Source of the DNA: Halohasta salina
GTDB lineage: Archaea; Halobacteriota; Halobacteria; Halobacteriales; Haloferacaceae
Length of the DNA stretch: 64,000 nt
NCBI RefSeq assembly: GCF_024178165.1
Contig: NZ_JAMZIE010000005.1
Span: 1 to 64,000, forward strand
Reading direction: 5' to 3'
Shown: positions 16,356 through 24,330 of the stretch, piece after piece
Numbering within the stretch: the stretch's first letter is position 1
Layout: every line of letters starts with the position of its first letter
Position numbers and translations under genes: made by a program
The notes under the pieces: generated by a model
Told to the model about the DNA's origin: nothing
Database searches by the model: none
Seen by the model: only the letters and a program-made list of their open reading frames with translations

Positions 16356-16807
16356 GCAGACACCCGCTGTTCATGCCGCTGGTCGTCGTCGGGGGGTTGA
16401 TCTTCGGCTTCGGGCTCGGCTTCAGCCACATGGCCCGGCCGGAGGTCGTCATCGACTTCCTGACCTTCGAGGACTTCGGGCTCCTGTTCGTCATGTTCGG
16501 CGGCTCGATCGTCGCCGGGCTGGCGTTCTGGACGCTCTCTGCGACCGGCGGCTCGGCCCCCCTCACCGGGCGGCCCTACGGTCGACGGCTCAAATCCTTC
16601 GACAGGAACGTCCTGCTCGGCGGCGCGGTCTTCGGCGTCGGCTGGGGCCTCTCTGGCATCTGTCCGGGCGCGGCCTACGCCAGCCTCGGGGTCGGCAACT
16701 GGCCGATCCTCTATGCGCTGGCCGGAATGTTCGTCGGCGCCTACCTGCAGGGCGTCTGGCGGAGCGAGCCCGCGGCCGACGCCGCGGCGGTCCCGAGCGA
16801 CGACTAA
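16352..16807 (+). CDS. YeeE/YedE-type sulfur permease, second half
   Basis: The start ATG overlaps the stop of the first half (ATGA at 16352-16355), giving 151 residues. The motif GWGLSGICPGAAYASLG holds the conserved Cys of the family's second half, and GLIFGFGLGFSHMARPEVVIDFLTFEDFGLL is the typical N-terminal segment. About four membrane segments are visible. With its partner it should form a complete permease for thiosulfate or a related sulfur species. Confidence 0.9.
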   Translation: MSRHPLFMPLVVVGGLIFGFGLGFSHMARPEVVIDFLTFEDFGLLFVMFGGSIVAGLAFWTLSATGGSAPLTGRPYGRRLKSFDRNVLLGGAVFGVGWGLSGICPGAAYASLGVGNWPILYALAGMFVGAYLQGVWRSEPAADAAAVPSDD

Positions 16808-16834
16808 CCACTCCCGTTTCCCCGCATTCGACCT

Positions 16835-18079
16835 ATGACCCACACAGAGGCATCCCGCAGGACCGACCGGCTCCTCGATATCGCACGCGAGCTGCTGGCG
16901 GTCGACACACGGAACCCACCGGGCGACACCCGCCAGCTGGCCGACTGGATCGAGACGTTGTTTCGGGATCTCGACATCGCGGTCGAACGCGTAACGACGG
17001 ATCCGGCCAAGCCGAACCTCGTAGCGACGATCCCCGGCCGGAGCGACCGGACCCTGCTGTTCGTCGGTCACATGGATACTGTACCGTTCGATGCCGACGC
17101 GTGGAGCTACGACCCGCTCGGCGAACGGGACGGCGACCGGCTCTACGGCCGCGGGGCGACCGATATGAAGGGGCCGCTGGCGGCGATCCTCTACACCGCC
17201 GAGCGGTTCGCTGCGGCCGACCGCGAGCCGCCGGTGACCCTCGCCGTCGCGGTCGTCAGCGACGAGGAGACCGGCGGCGAGGCGGGCGTCGAAGCGCTCG
17301 TCGCGGACGGCGCCCTCGACGAGATCGACCCCGACGGCTGTGTGATCGGCGAGACCACTTCTACGGGCGGTCGACACTCCGTCACGGTCGCCGACCGCGG
17401 GAGCATCTGGCTAACGCTCGACGCCGAGGGCACCGCCGCCCACGGCTCGCGGCCGATGGCCGGCGACAACGCCGTCGACCGGCTCTGGGCGGCGGTCTCG
17501 ATGCTCCGGGAGCGACTCCCCGACCGGGCGTTCTCGCTCGACGACGAGGTCGCCGCGATCGTCGCGGAGTCGGTCGACTACTACGCGCCGACGCTGGGCC
17601 GGGCGGCCGCCCGCGACCTCTTCGAACGGCCGACGGTCAACCTCGGGCGGATCGAGGGCGGTGACGCGGTCAACACGGTGCCGGGGTCGGCGCGGGCCGA
17701 ACTCGACATCCGGGCGACCGCGGGCGTCGACACCGCTGGCCTGCTGGCGGCGGTTCGGGAGTGGCTCGCGGACTACCCGGCGGTCTCGATCGCCGACGTG
17801 AGCCGGTCGGTCGGTAGCTACGAGCCGATCGACGGCCCGCTGGTCGAAGCCGTCACCGATGCTGCGAGCGAGGCCGTTGAGGGCCGGCTCTACCGACGGT
17901 CGGCGACCGGCGGCGGCGACGCCAAAACGTTCCGGCATGCCGGGATTCCGACCGTCGAGTTCGCCGTCGGCACCGACACCGCCCACGCGGTCGACGAGTA
18001 CACCACCGTCGAGGCGCTCCGGCGGACCGCCGCCGTCTACGAGCGCCTGCCAGCCATCTTCGGGGAGCACGAGCCGTGA
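16835..18079 (+). CDS. M20 family metallopeptidase (ArgE/DapE-like)
   Basis: This 414-residue protein is an M20 dizinc deacylase or peptidase. Metal-binding and catalytic motifs are LLFVGHMDTVP, RGATDMKGPLAAIL and VVSDEETGGEAG; a late VEFAVGTDTAHAVDEY segment supplies the last His. A dimerisation domain lies between about residues 190 and 310 (TAAHGSRPMAGDNAVD). Such enzymes hydrolyse N-acyl amino acids or succinyl-diaminopimelate; the substrate cannot be set from sequence. It lies in the sulfur region and overlaps the PiT-like gene by ATGA, although a functional link is not evident. Confidence 0.88.
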   Translation: MTHTEASRRTDRLLDIARELLAVDTRNPPGDTRQLADWIETLFRDLDIAVERVTTDPAKPNLVATIPGRSDRTLLFVGHMDTVPFDADAWSYDPLGERDGDRLYGRGATDMKGPLAAILYTAERFAAADREPPVTLAVAVVSDEETGGEAGVEALVADGALDEIDPDGCVIGETTSTGGRHSVTVADRGSIWLTLDAEGTAAHGSRPMAGDNAVDRLWAAVSMLRERLPDRAFSLDDEVAAIVAESVDYYAPTLGRAAARDLFERPTVNLGRIEGGDAVNTVPGSARAELDIRATAGVDTAGLLAAVREWLADYPAVSIADVSRSVGSYEPIDGPLVEAVTDAASEAVEGRLYRRSATGGGDAKTFRHAGIPTVEFAVGTDTAHAVDEYTTVEALRRTAAVYERLPAIFGEHEP

Positions 18080-19242
18080 TCGAGGCGTGGCTCCCGTTTG
18101 CGGCCGCCCTCGTGGCCAGTGCGTTCATGGCGTGGGCCATCGGTGCGGGCTCCAGCGGCGCGACCCCCTTCGCCCCCGCGGTCGGCGCGAACGCCATCTC
18201 GGTGCTGCGGGCGGCCTTTATCGTCGGCGTCCTCGGGTTTTCCGGGGCTGCCTTACAGGGTGCGAGCGTCTCGGAGGCCGTCGGTAGCGATCTCGTCGTC
18301 GGGCTCACCTTGCCGACCGCCGCGGTGATCGTGGTGCTGGTGACCGCCGCCGGGCTGATGGCGATCGGGATCGTCACCGGCTATCCGATCGCAACCGCCT
18401 TCACGGTAACTGGAACGGTCATCGGCGCGGGGCTGGCTCTCGGTGGTGCTCCCGCATGGGCCAAGTACACCGAGATCGGAACGATGTGGCTGTTGACCCC
18501 GTTCGTCGGCAGCGGTGTCGCCTACGGGATCGCCAGCGTCCTGCCCCGGGAGTCGGTCGACGAACGCGACAGTGTGCCGATCCTCGCGGCGGCGGTCGGC
18601 GCGATCGTGGTCAACATCGAGTTCGCACTGCTCGCCTCGGGCGACCAGATGGCCTCGCTGTCGACGGTCGTCGCCGAACGGTTCGCACCCGGGTTCGCCG
18701 GGACACTCGGCGTCTCGCTCGTCGCCGCGGTCGTCGTCGGATTGGCAGTCCGGGTCGACATCACCCGCAACGGGCTGGACGGCCTGCGGCGCTTTCTGCT
18801 CGTCCTCGGCGGGCTGGTCGCCTTCTCGGCGGGCGCGAGTCAGGTCGGGCTGGCGGTCGGCCCGCTGGTGCCGCTGGTCGAGGGGACGATGATCACCGTC
18901 TCGGCGCTGGCGGCGGGCGGCGGCGTGGGACTGCTGGTCGGGTCGTGGACCGGAGCCCCCCAGATGATCAAGGCCGTCGCACAGGACTACGCCTCGCTTG
19001 GCCCGCGGCGGTCGATCGCCGCGCTGTTCCCCTCGTTCGTCCTCGCCCAGATCGCCGTCCTCTACGGGATTCCGGTCTCGTTCAACCAGATCATGGTCAG
19101 CGCGATCGTTGGGGCGGGGGCGGCCGTCGGGGGAGGCGACGCGATCAGCCGACGAAAAATAGGCTTCACGCTCGGTGCGTGGGTCGGCTCGTTTCTCCTC
19201 GCGTTCGGCTTGGGCTACGGTGTGATGCGCCTCGTTCCGTAG
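18076..19242 (+). CDS. PiT-family anion permease, divergent
   Basis: This 388-residue membrane protein belongs to the PiT family of inorganic phosphate/sulfate permeases. The two family repeats are visible, but both signatures are altered: residues 22-38 read IGAGSSGATPFAPAVGA where phosphate transporters have GANDVANxxGTSVGA, and near residue 255 AFSAGASQVGLAVGPL replaces the usual GSNDVANAIGPL. Both Asn-Asp pairs are therefore changed. Given its place among sulfur genes, sulfate or thiosulfate is a plausible substrate, as for the PiT-like CysP of Bacillus. That is inference. Confidence 0.82.
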   Translation: MIEAWLPFAAALVASAFMAWAIGAGSSGATPFAPAVGANAISVLRAAFIVGVLGFSGAALQGASVSEAVGSDLVVGLTLPTAAVIVVLVTAAGLMAIGIVTGYPIATAFTVTGTVIGAGLALGGAPAWAKYTEIGTMWLLTPFVGSGVAYGIASVLPRESVDERDSVPILAAAVGAIVVNIEFALLASGDQMASLSTVVAERFAPGFAGTLGVSLVAAVVVGLAVRVDITRNGLDGLRRFLLVLGGLVAFSAGASQVGLAVGPLVPLVEGTMITVSALAAGGGVGLLVGSWTGAPQMIKAVAQDYASLGPRRSIAALFPSFVLAQIAVLYGIPVSFNQIMVSAIVGAGAAVGGGDAISRRKIGFTLGAWVGSFLLAFGLGYGVMRLVP

Positions 19243-19304
19243 TCGACTTACCACGTCTCAGCAGTCTGCCATTGCTGAGTGCGATGGGATAAACGTGAGA
19301 CGAA

Positions 19305-19320
19305 CGGTTCGTTCGAACCG
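19305..19320. terminator. Perfect palindrome between convergent genes
   Basis: CGGTTCG-TT-CGAACCG is a perfect 7-bp inverted repeat with a 2-nt centre. It lies between the end of the PiT-like gene (19242) and the end of the leftward DUF2892 gene (19342), so it may be a bidirectional terminator stem, though no clear T-tract adjoins it. Confidence 0.4.
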
Positions 19321-19341
19321 ATTCCGAGCGAAACGAGCGTT

Positions 19342-19560
19342 CTACCGGGTTTTGCAGGTATTGACCCCGAACAGGCGGTAGGCCAGACACTGCTGGGTGA
19401 GACCAGTGCCGAAGACGATCAGGCCGACGACGGTCAGCACCGTACCCACCGCGGATCCCAGCGGGAGGAGGCCGGCAAGCGATACGATCCCAACGAGGGC
19501 TACGAGTAGTCCGCCGACGAGGCGTGCAGTTCGGTCGAGACCACCAACGTTCGGTTCCAT
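19342..19560 (-). CDS. DUF2892-type two-helix membrane protein
   Basis: With ATG at 19558-19560 this gives 72 residues (MEPNVGGLDRTARLVGGLLVALVG); a longer start at 19587 adds nine residues. The N-terminal NVGxxDRxxRxxxG pattern and two membrane helices match DUF2892, the inner-membrane domain of YgaP-like rhodaneses. CLAYRLFGVNTCK near the C-terminus has the typical cysteine-containing end of this family (Cys-x-x-Y-x-x-x-G). It fits the sulfur neighbourhood, possibly as a membrane partner for persulfide transfer. Confidence 0.85.
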   Translation of the reverse strand: MEPNVGGLDRTARLVGGLLVALVGIVSLAGLLPLGSAVGTVLTVVGLIVFGTGLTQQCLAYRLFGVNTCKTR

Positions 19561-19714
19561 ACCCGTAGTATTGGCCGCGAGGCTCAAAAAGCGTTGGATA
19601 GCAGTGTGAGTTGACTACAGTATTTGACCCCCGATCGGGTCGATCGCCGACAGCATCATACGAACATTGCCGTCGAGGCCCCCACAGCGGACGATTGGCC
19701 CGATCTTCCGACAG

Positions 19715-19747
19715 CACTATATTGAAAAAAATGCACAATATTAATAC
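19715..19747. promoter_or_regulatory. Candidate sulfur-regulon motif upstream of tusA-SQR operon
   Basis: CACTATATTG (19715-19724) and TGCACAATATTAATAC (19732-19747) contain the half-sequences GCACAAT and ACTATATTG seen at other sulfur promoters. They lie 29-61 nt before the ATG at 19776, around the probable TATA element. Confidence 0.5.
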
Positions 19748-19775
19748 GTTCGGGTACGATTCTCTAATCGTACCT

Positions 19776-20018
19776 ATGACCGAATCACAGATCGAGCCGA
19801 CGAAGACAGTCGACGCACGCGGGGCGGCCTGTCCGGGACCGCTGATGGACCTCATCGGCACGGTTCGGGACGTCGACCCCGGCGACGTGGTCTTGCTGTT
19901 GAGCGACAGCGACAGCTCGCTGACTGACGTCCCCGAATGGGTCGAAAAGGCCGGCAACGAGCTGCGGGCGGTCGACGAGGGCGAGGACCATCACGAACTC
20001 TACGTGGAGAAAGTATGA
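19776..20018 (+). CDS. TusA-like sulfur carrier (second copy)
   Basis: This 80-residue protein (MTESQIEPTKTVDARGAACPGPLMDLIGTVRDV) carries the TusA Cys-Pro-x-Pro motif and the DSDSSLTDVPEWVEKAGNEL region. It heads an operon with the SQR-like flavoprotein (4-nt overlap) and the DUF1641 protein. In sulfur oxidisers TusA accepts sulfane sulfur from such enzymes; here the pairing is direct in the operon. The start is supported by the upstream TATA-like and motif sequences. Confidence 0.92.
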   Translation: MTESQIEPTKTVDARGAACPGPLMDLIGTVRDVDPGDVVLLLSDSDSSLTDVPEWVEKAGNELRAVDEGEDHHELYVEKV

Positions 20019-21160
20019 CTGAAGAAATCGTTATCATCGGCGGCGGCACCGGCGGCTCAGTACTGGCGAACGACCTCGCCGAGCGACTCGACGAGGAGAT
20101 CGACTCCGGGGACGTACAGGTCACGCTCATCAACGACGGGCCGGACCACGTCTACAAGCCGGTGTGGCTCTACATCCCCTTCGGCCTCCGAGAGCCCGAG
20201 GACGGCCGTCGACCGCTGCGGGAGCTGGTCGACAACCGGATCGAGATCCGGCAGGACCGGGTCACCGAGATCGACACCGACGCCCAGCAGCTCGCGACCG
20301 CCGAGCGCGTCTCGCCGACCCACTACGATCACCTCGTGGTGGCGACCGGGTCGACGCTCGCCCCCGACGAGGTCCCCGGCCTCGCCGCGGGGGGCCACGA
20401 CTACTACAGCGAGGACGGCGCACTGGCACTCCGAGACGAACTGCTGGAGTTCACCGAGGGCCACCTCGTCCTCAGCGTGATCGGCAGCCCGCACATGTGT
20501 CCGGCCGCGCCCCTCGAATTCGTCTTCATGGCCGACGACTGGTTCCGCAAGCGTGGTCTCCGAGAGGACATCGAGATCACCTACACCTACCCGATCGATC
20601 GCGTCCACGGCAACCCACACATCGCCGAGTGGGCCAAGCCGCTGCTGGACGAACGGGAGATCAACACCGAGACGTTCTTCAACGGCGAGGAGGTCGACCC
20701 CGACGCCAGAACCCTCAGGTCGATGGAGGGCACCGAGATCGACTACGATCTGCTGGTGTCGATCCCGCCCCACCGCGGGGTCGAGTTGATCGAGGAGGCG
20801 GGCCTCGGCGACCGCGGCTGGGTTGAGGTCGACAAACATACCCTCGAAGCCGAGCACGCCGACAACGTCTACGCGCTGGGTGATGCCGCCGCGACCGGCG
20901 TCCCGAAGGCCGGCAGTGTCGCCCACTACCAGGCGGCGACCATCGGCCAGCGACTCGCCAGCAAGGTCCGCGGACAGGTACCCACGGCGGCCTACGACGG
21001 CAAGACCATCTGCTTCATCGAGACGGGGATGGATGCGGCGTCGTTCGTCGAGTTCGACTACCAGAATCCGCCGTCGCCGGTCACCCCCTCCGAGAAGATC
21101 CACTGGTCGAAGCTGGCCTACAACGAATCCTACTGGCTCACCGCACGGGGGTTGATCTGA
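20015..21160 (+). CDS. Sulfide:quinone oxidoreductase-like flavoprotein
   Basis: This 381-residue protein is an FAD-dependent oxidoreductase of the SQR/FCC family. The start ATG overlaps the tusA-like stop. FAD binding is by VIIGGGTGGSVLANDLAERL; a second dinucleotide-fold segment and the late FAD motif NVYALGDAAATGVPKAGSVAHYQA are present. Cysteines are few: one in GSPHMCPAAPLEFVF and one in GKTICFIET, which fit the two redox cysteines of short archaeal SQR. It would pass electrons from sulfide to quinone, and the cytochrome bd genes downstream are a plausible sink. Confidence 0.88.
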   Translation: MTEEIVIIGGGTGGSVLANDLAERLDEEIDSGDVQVTLINDGPDHVYKPVWLYIPFGLREPEDGRRPLRELVDNRIEIRQDRVTEIDTDAQQLATAERVSPTHYDHLVVATGSTLAPDEVPGLAAGGHDYYSEDGALALRDELLEFTEGHLVLSVIGSPHMCPAAPLEFVFMADDWFRKRGLREDIEITYTYPIDRVHGNPHIAEWAKPLLDEREINTETFFNGEEVDPDARTLRSMEGTEIDYDLLVSIPPHRGVELIEEAGLGDRGWVEVDKHTLEAEHADNVYALGDAAATGVPKAGSVAHYQAATIGQRLASKVRGQVPTAAYDGKTICFIETGMDAASFVEFDYQNPPSPVTPSEKIHWSKLAYNESYWLTARGLI

Positions 21161-21161
21161 G

Positions 21162-21818
21162 ATGTCCGACAGCGAACGCGCAGCCAGCGGGGAGGCGACC
21201 GACACAGAACCGGTCGAGACCACGGATCTCGAAGCCGCCATCGCGGAGAACCCCGAAGCGGTCGCGGAGTTCGTCAAGCGGCTCGATGCGGTCAACGAAC
21301 TGCTCGACGTGGTCGACCTCGGGACGAGCGCGATGACCGACGAGATGGTCGTCGAACTCGCCGGAACGGGCGAACGGCTGGCGGCCTCCGCCGACGGTAT
21401 CGCCACCGACGAGACGGTCGGGTTGGCCGAAACGGTCGGCGAAAACGGCGCGGAGCTTCAAGAGGCACTCGATACGCTGATCGAACTCCAGCGGAGCGGC
21501 ACCCTCGACGAACTCGCGGAGTTGGGCGACGTGGTCTCGCTGGGCACCTCGGCGATGACCGACGAGATGGTTCGGTCGCTCGCAGGCACCGGTTCGTCGC
21601 TCGGCGAACTGGCCGATACGGCGGCCCAAGACGAGACGCGAGACGGGCTGGCAGCCATGCTCAACAGTGTCTCTGCGGCCGAACAGGCCAAAACGGTTGC
21701 TGTCGGACCAGTCGGCCTGATGAAAGCGATCCGCGACCCCGAGATCCAACACGGACTCGGCTACCTGCTTGCGATCGCCAAGGCCCTCGGCCAACAGCAG
21801 TCGACCGACGTCGACTGA
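21162..21818 (+). CDS. DUF1641 protein with internal duplication
   Basis: This 218-residue protein follows the SQR-like gene by one base. DUF1641 proteins are commonly encoded with SQR-like or formate dehydrogenase genes, and their role is not established. It carries two near-identical 21-residue units, LGTSAMTDEMVVELAGTGERL (53-73) and LGTSAMTDEMVRSLAGTGSSL (127-147), here described by their shared LGTSAMTDEMV core. The C-terminus has the family pattern VGPVGLMKAIRDPEIQHGLGYLLAIAKALG. It is acidic and lacks cysteines, so it is probably a scaffold or assembly partner rather than a sulfur carrier. Confidence 0.85.
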   Translation: MSDSERAASGEATDTEPVETTDLEAAIAENPEAVAEFVKRLDAVNELLDVVDLGTSAMTDEMVVELAGTGERLAASADGIATDETVGLAETVGENGAELQEALDTLIELQRSGTLDELAELGDVVSLGTSAMTDEMVRSLAGTGSSLGELADTAAQDETRDGLAAMLNSVSAAEQAKTVAVGPVGLMKAIRDPEIQHGLGYLLAIAKALGQQQSTDVD

Positions 21819-21888
21819 ATCCGTTTTATGAGTTGCTGACTACTCAACGGAGACAGCCACACCGGCTGAGAAACTCTCTATCAGCCGA

Positions 21889-22452
21889 CTACTCGGTCCG
21901 AACCGCGACGATGACGAACGTTTCGACTCTTGACTGTTCGGTTTCGATCTCGAAGCCGGCCGCTTCGAGGGCCGCCGCGGCTTCGCTCGCAGTGTAACGT
22001 TCGGCCAGCGGCGGTCCGCTCTCGCCCTCGCCGTCGGCCGCCCAGTCGAAGACCACCAGCCGGCCGCCCGGACGGACGACACGGGCGAGTTCGGCCAGCG
22101 CGTCGTCGCCCGCGAACTCGTGGTAGGTCATCGTCGAGAACGCGGCGTCGAGTTCATCGGCCTCGACCGGCAACTCCTCGATCCCGCTGGTGACGAGGTC
22201 GACCGACTCGGGGACCCCCTTCTCGCGGTAGTACTCGTGCATCTCGGGTTGGATGTCGACCGCGTACACCCGGTCGGCGTAGGGAGCGACGTCGTCGGTG
22301 TAGAAGCCGGTCCCGCTGCCGAGATCGGCGACCGTCTCGGTCCCGGTTAGTCGGAGGCTACCGACCAACTCCTCCCGCGAGATCGATCGGTACCGTCTGG
22401 CTGCGTCTTCGAGTCCGTCGGCTTTGTCGGCGTCGAACGTGTGGAATCCCAT
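21889..22452 (-). CDS. SAM-dependent methyltransferase
   Basis: This 187-residue class I methyltransferase has motif I VADLGSGTGFYTDDVAPYA, motif II YAVDIQPEM and the post-motif stretch DAAFSTMTYHEFAGDDALAELARVVRPGGRLVVFDW. It resembles UbiE/COQ5-type small methyltransferases. The substrate is unknown. It converges with the DUF1641 gene, and an AT-rich stretch just upstream of the start (22452-22460) may be its promoter. Confidence 0.85.
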   Translation of the reverse strand: MGFHTFDADKADGLEDAARRYRSISREELVGSLRLTGTETVADLGSGTGFYTDDVAPYADRVYAVDIQPEMHEYYREKGVPESVDLVTSGIEELPVEADELDAAFSTMTYHEFAGDDALAELARVVRPGGRLVVFDWAADGEGESGPPLAERYTASEAAAALEAAGFEIETEQSRVETFVIVAVRTE

Positions 22453-22490
22453 TTATAAATCGTCCCGTTGTACGGCAGTTAGGCGGCACC

Positions 22491-22763
22491 TTACAAAGTA
22501 TCGTCGGGATCGTGTTGGTCGGCCATCGTCGTCGCCCCGCGAGCGTATCGCTCGCGGAGATCCGGATCGTCGACGACGCCGAGGTTGTCGGGGTCGGCGT
22601 CGAGGGAGACCGGCGTCTCGCGGTGGTCGCCGAAACTCGTCAGCGCACGCTCCTTGCGGAGGTCCCGCTCGCCATCCGGTGTGGCGTAGGTCAGGATAAT
22701 CAGGTTCTGTTCGTCGTCCGAATAGGTTCGTTCGACGAGCCAGACGCGGACTGGATCGGTCAT
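22491..22763 (-). CDS. Conserved small hypothetical protein
   Basis: This is a 90-residue acidic protein (MTDPVRVWLVERTYSDDEQNLIILTYATPDGERDLRKERAL). I do not recognise a catalytic family. Its ATG overlaps the stop of the upstream aminotransferase gene (ATGA at 22760-22763), so the two are translated together. The Asp/Glu content is typical of haloarchaeal cytosolic proteins. The longer frame to 23528 is a shadow of the aminotransferase. Confidence 0.65.
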   Translation of the reverse strand: MTDPVRVWLVERTYSDDEQNLIILTYATPDGERDLRKERALTSFGDHRETPVSLDADPDNLGVVDDPDLRERYARGATTMADQHDPDDTL

Positions 22764-23872
22764 TGGTGACTCCCTACCAGCTCGATGACCGAATCGATTT
22801 CGGCCTCTGTCGAGACCCCATGCACCGAGATCCGAACCGCCGCGGGATGCGGGAGAGAGCGGACGACGACGTTCTCGTCGGCGAACCGTTCGACGGTCGA
22901 CTCGGGGTCGTCGACCGCGATCGTCACGAGCCCGGACTCGTAGTTGCGGGGGCTCAACAGTTGCTCGTCGTCGATACCGGCCTTCAGCCGGTCGGTGAGC
23001 GATTCGATCCGCGAGGAGATGGTGTCGACGCCGACCTCTTCGATGGCGTCGATGGCCTCGGCGAGGCCGACGTGTGGTGCCGGCGACGCCGAGCCGACCT
23101 CGAAGCGGCGAGCCCCCGACTTGTACTCGAACTCTTCGGCCGTTGGCGTCTCGACGCTCCGGTAGCCGACTGCGCGGGGGGCGAGATCGGCAGCAACCGC
23201 GTCGTCGACGTAGAGGAACCCCGCGCCCCACGGGCCGAGCAGCCACTTGTGACCCGCGGCGGCGACCGCGTCCGCGCCCCACTCGTGGACGTCCATCGGC
23301 TGCTGGCCCGGCACCTGGACGGCATCGACCAGCGTAAACGCCCCGGCCTCGCGGGCGATGTCGACCAATTCCCCGACCGGAAGCCGCGTTCCGTGGGTCC
23401 ACGTCACGGCACTGAAACAGACGAGCCGCGCCCCCGCGACCGCTTCGGTGAACGCCTCGGGGTCGAGCCGCCCACCGTCGGTTTCGACGACGCGGACGTC
23501 GACGCCCTCGCGTTCGAGCCGCTGCCATGGCAGGACGCCTGCAGGGTGTTCGAGATCGGTGCGGACGACCACATCACCAGGTTGCCAGTCGATCGCGCTC
23601 GCGATCCGGTTGATCCCGTCGGTCGTGCTCTCGGTGAGTGCGACCTCGTCGGCGTCGGCCCCGATCAGGCCGGCGATCCGCTCACGGGCCCGGTCGTAGG
23701 CGTCGAACGCCGTCGCGTAGGGATCGGCGCTGCCGGCGTCGTACTCGTGATTGGCGAGGAACGACGCGACGGCCTCAACGACGTAGCGGGGGCTCGGGCC
23801 GTGAGCCCCGAAGTTGAGGTAGGTCGACGCCTCGAAGGCCGGGACGTCAGCGCGGAGTTCGCGGGGCGTCAC
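22760..23872 (-). CDS. Class V aminotransferase (cysteine desulfurase-like)
   Basis: This 370-residue PLP enzyme belongs to the SufS/CsdA-like class V group. The pyridoxal Lys is in AVAAAGHKWLLGPWGAGFLYV; the cofactor pocket includes ALTESTTDGINRIASAIDWQPGD and FTLVDAVQVPGQQPMDVHEWGAD. The usual C-terminal active-site Cys of cysteine desulfurase (in SufS, the R-x-G-x-x-C loop) is absent: the matching end reads SLPHPAAVRISVHGVSTEAEID. It could act on a selenocysteine-free substrate or as a kynureninase-like or isopenicillin-epimerase-like enzyme. The likely start is GTG at 23872. Confidence 0.8.
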   Translation of the reverse strand: MTPRELRADVPAFEASTYLNFGAHGPSPRYVVEAVASFLANHEYDAGSADPYATAFDAYDRARERIAGLIGADADEVALTESTTDGINRIASAIDWQPGDVVVRTDLEHPAGVLPWQRLEREGVDVRVVETDGGRLDPEAFTEAVAGARLVCFSAVTWTHGTRLPVGELVDIAREAGAFTLVDAVQVPGQQPMDVHEWGADAVAAAGHKWLLGPWGAGFLYVDDAVAADLAPRAVGYRSVETPTAEEFEYKSGARRFEVGSASPAPHVGLAEAIDAIEEVGVDTISSRIESLTDRLKAGIDDEQLLSPRNYESGLVTIAVDDPESTVERFADENVVVRSLPHPAAVRISVHGVSTEAEIDSVIELVGSHQ

Positions 23873-23915
23873 GGACGCTCACTCCGCCGGCCCGATCGAA
23901 TGGAACCGCCCACGG

Positions 23916-24260
23916 CTAGGCCGTGTGTGCGGTGACCGCTCCCCGCAGCTGGTCTTCGTTCTGTGCGCCGACCATCCGATCGGCGAGTTCACCGTCGGCG
24001 AACACCAACATAGTCGGGATCCCCTGGACCTGATACTGACCGGCGAGGCCCTGGAACTGGTCGACGTCGACTTTCAACACCGCGGCGTCGGTCTCGTCGG
24101 CCAGCGTCTCGATGGTCGGCTCCATCATCTTGCAGGGGCCACACCAGTCGGCGTAGAAGTCGACGAGCACCACGTCGTAGTCGTCGACGACGTCATCGAA
24201 CTGTGCGGAGTCACCAAGCTGGATCGGGTCGGCCGGAGCAACGTTCGTATTCGAACTCAT
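23916..24260 (-). CDS. trxA: Thioredoxin
   Basis: This 114-residue thioredoxin has the active site VDFYADWCGPCKMMEPTIETL and the cis-Pro loop VQGIPTMLVFADGE. It has no signal peptide and is therefore cytosolic. The start is ATG 24258-24260. It lies in the sulfur/redox region; a GTACAATACT motif of the putative regulon stands about 47 nt upstream of the start on the coding strand. Its partner could be any of the persulfide proteins nearby, but no specific one can be named. Confidence 0.95.
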   Translation of the reverse strand: MSSNTNVAPADPIQLGDSAQFDDVVDDYDVVLVDFYADWCGPCKMMEPTIETLADETDAAVLKVDVDQFQGLAGQYQVQGIPTMLVFADGELADRMVGAQNEDQLRGAVTAHTA

Positions 24261-24306
24261 CACCTCCGCGTAGGCCCCCCGCCGTGATAACAGTTTTGGA
24301 TAGAAT

Positions 24307-24316
24307 GTACAATACT
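24307..24316. promoter_or_regulatory. Candidate sulfur-regulon motif upstream of thioredoxin
   Basis: GTACAATACT at 24307-24316 is the reverse form of AGTATTGTAC found at 26781. It lies about 47 nt before the thioredoxin start and overlaps an AT-rich stretch (24297-24316). This is a close match to the regulon motif, though a single short site could be chance. Confidence 0.5.
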
Positions 24317-24330
24317 CCGAAGCGGATCGA

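Noticed and set aside
16835-18079. M20 peptidase as part of the sulfur pathway
   Set aside because: Its location is the only support; the family acts on acyl amino acids, so it is probably an unrelated insertion in the cluster.
21833-21852. Palindrome after the DUF1641 gene
   Set aside because: Only a partial GAGT/ACTC match; it is too weak to join the other palindromes.
22491-23528. 345-codon version of the small protein
   Set aside because: Most of it is the shadow of the aminotransferase; the ATG at 22761-22763 with an ATGA overlap is better.
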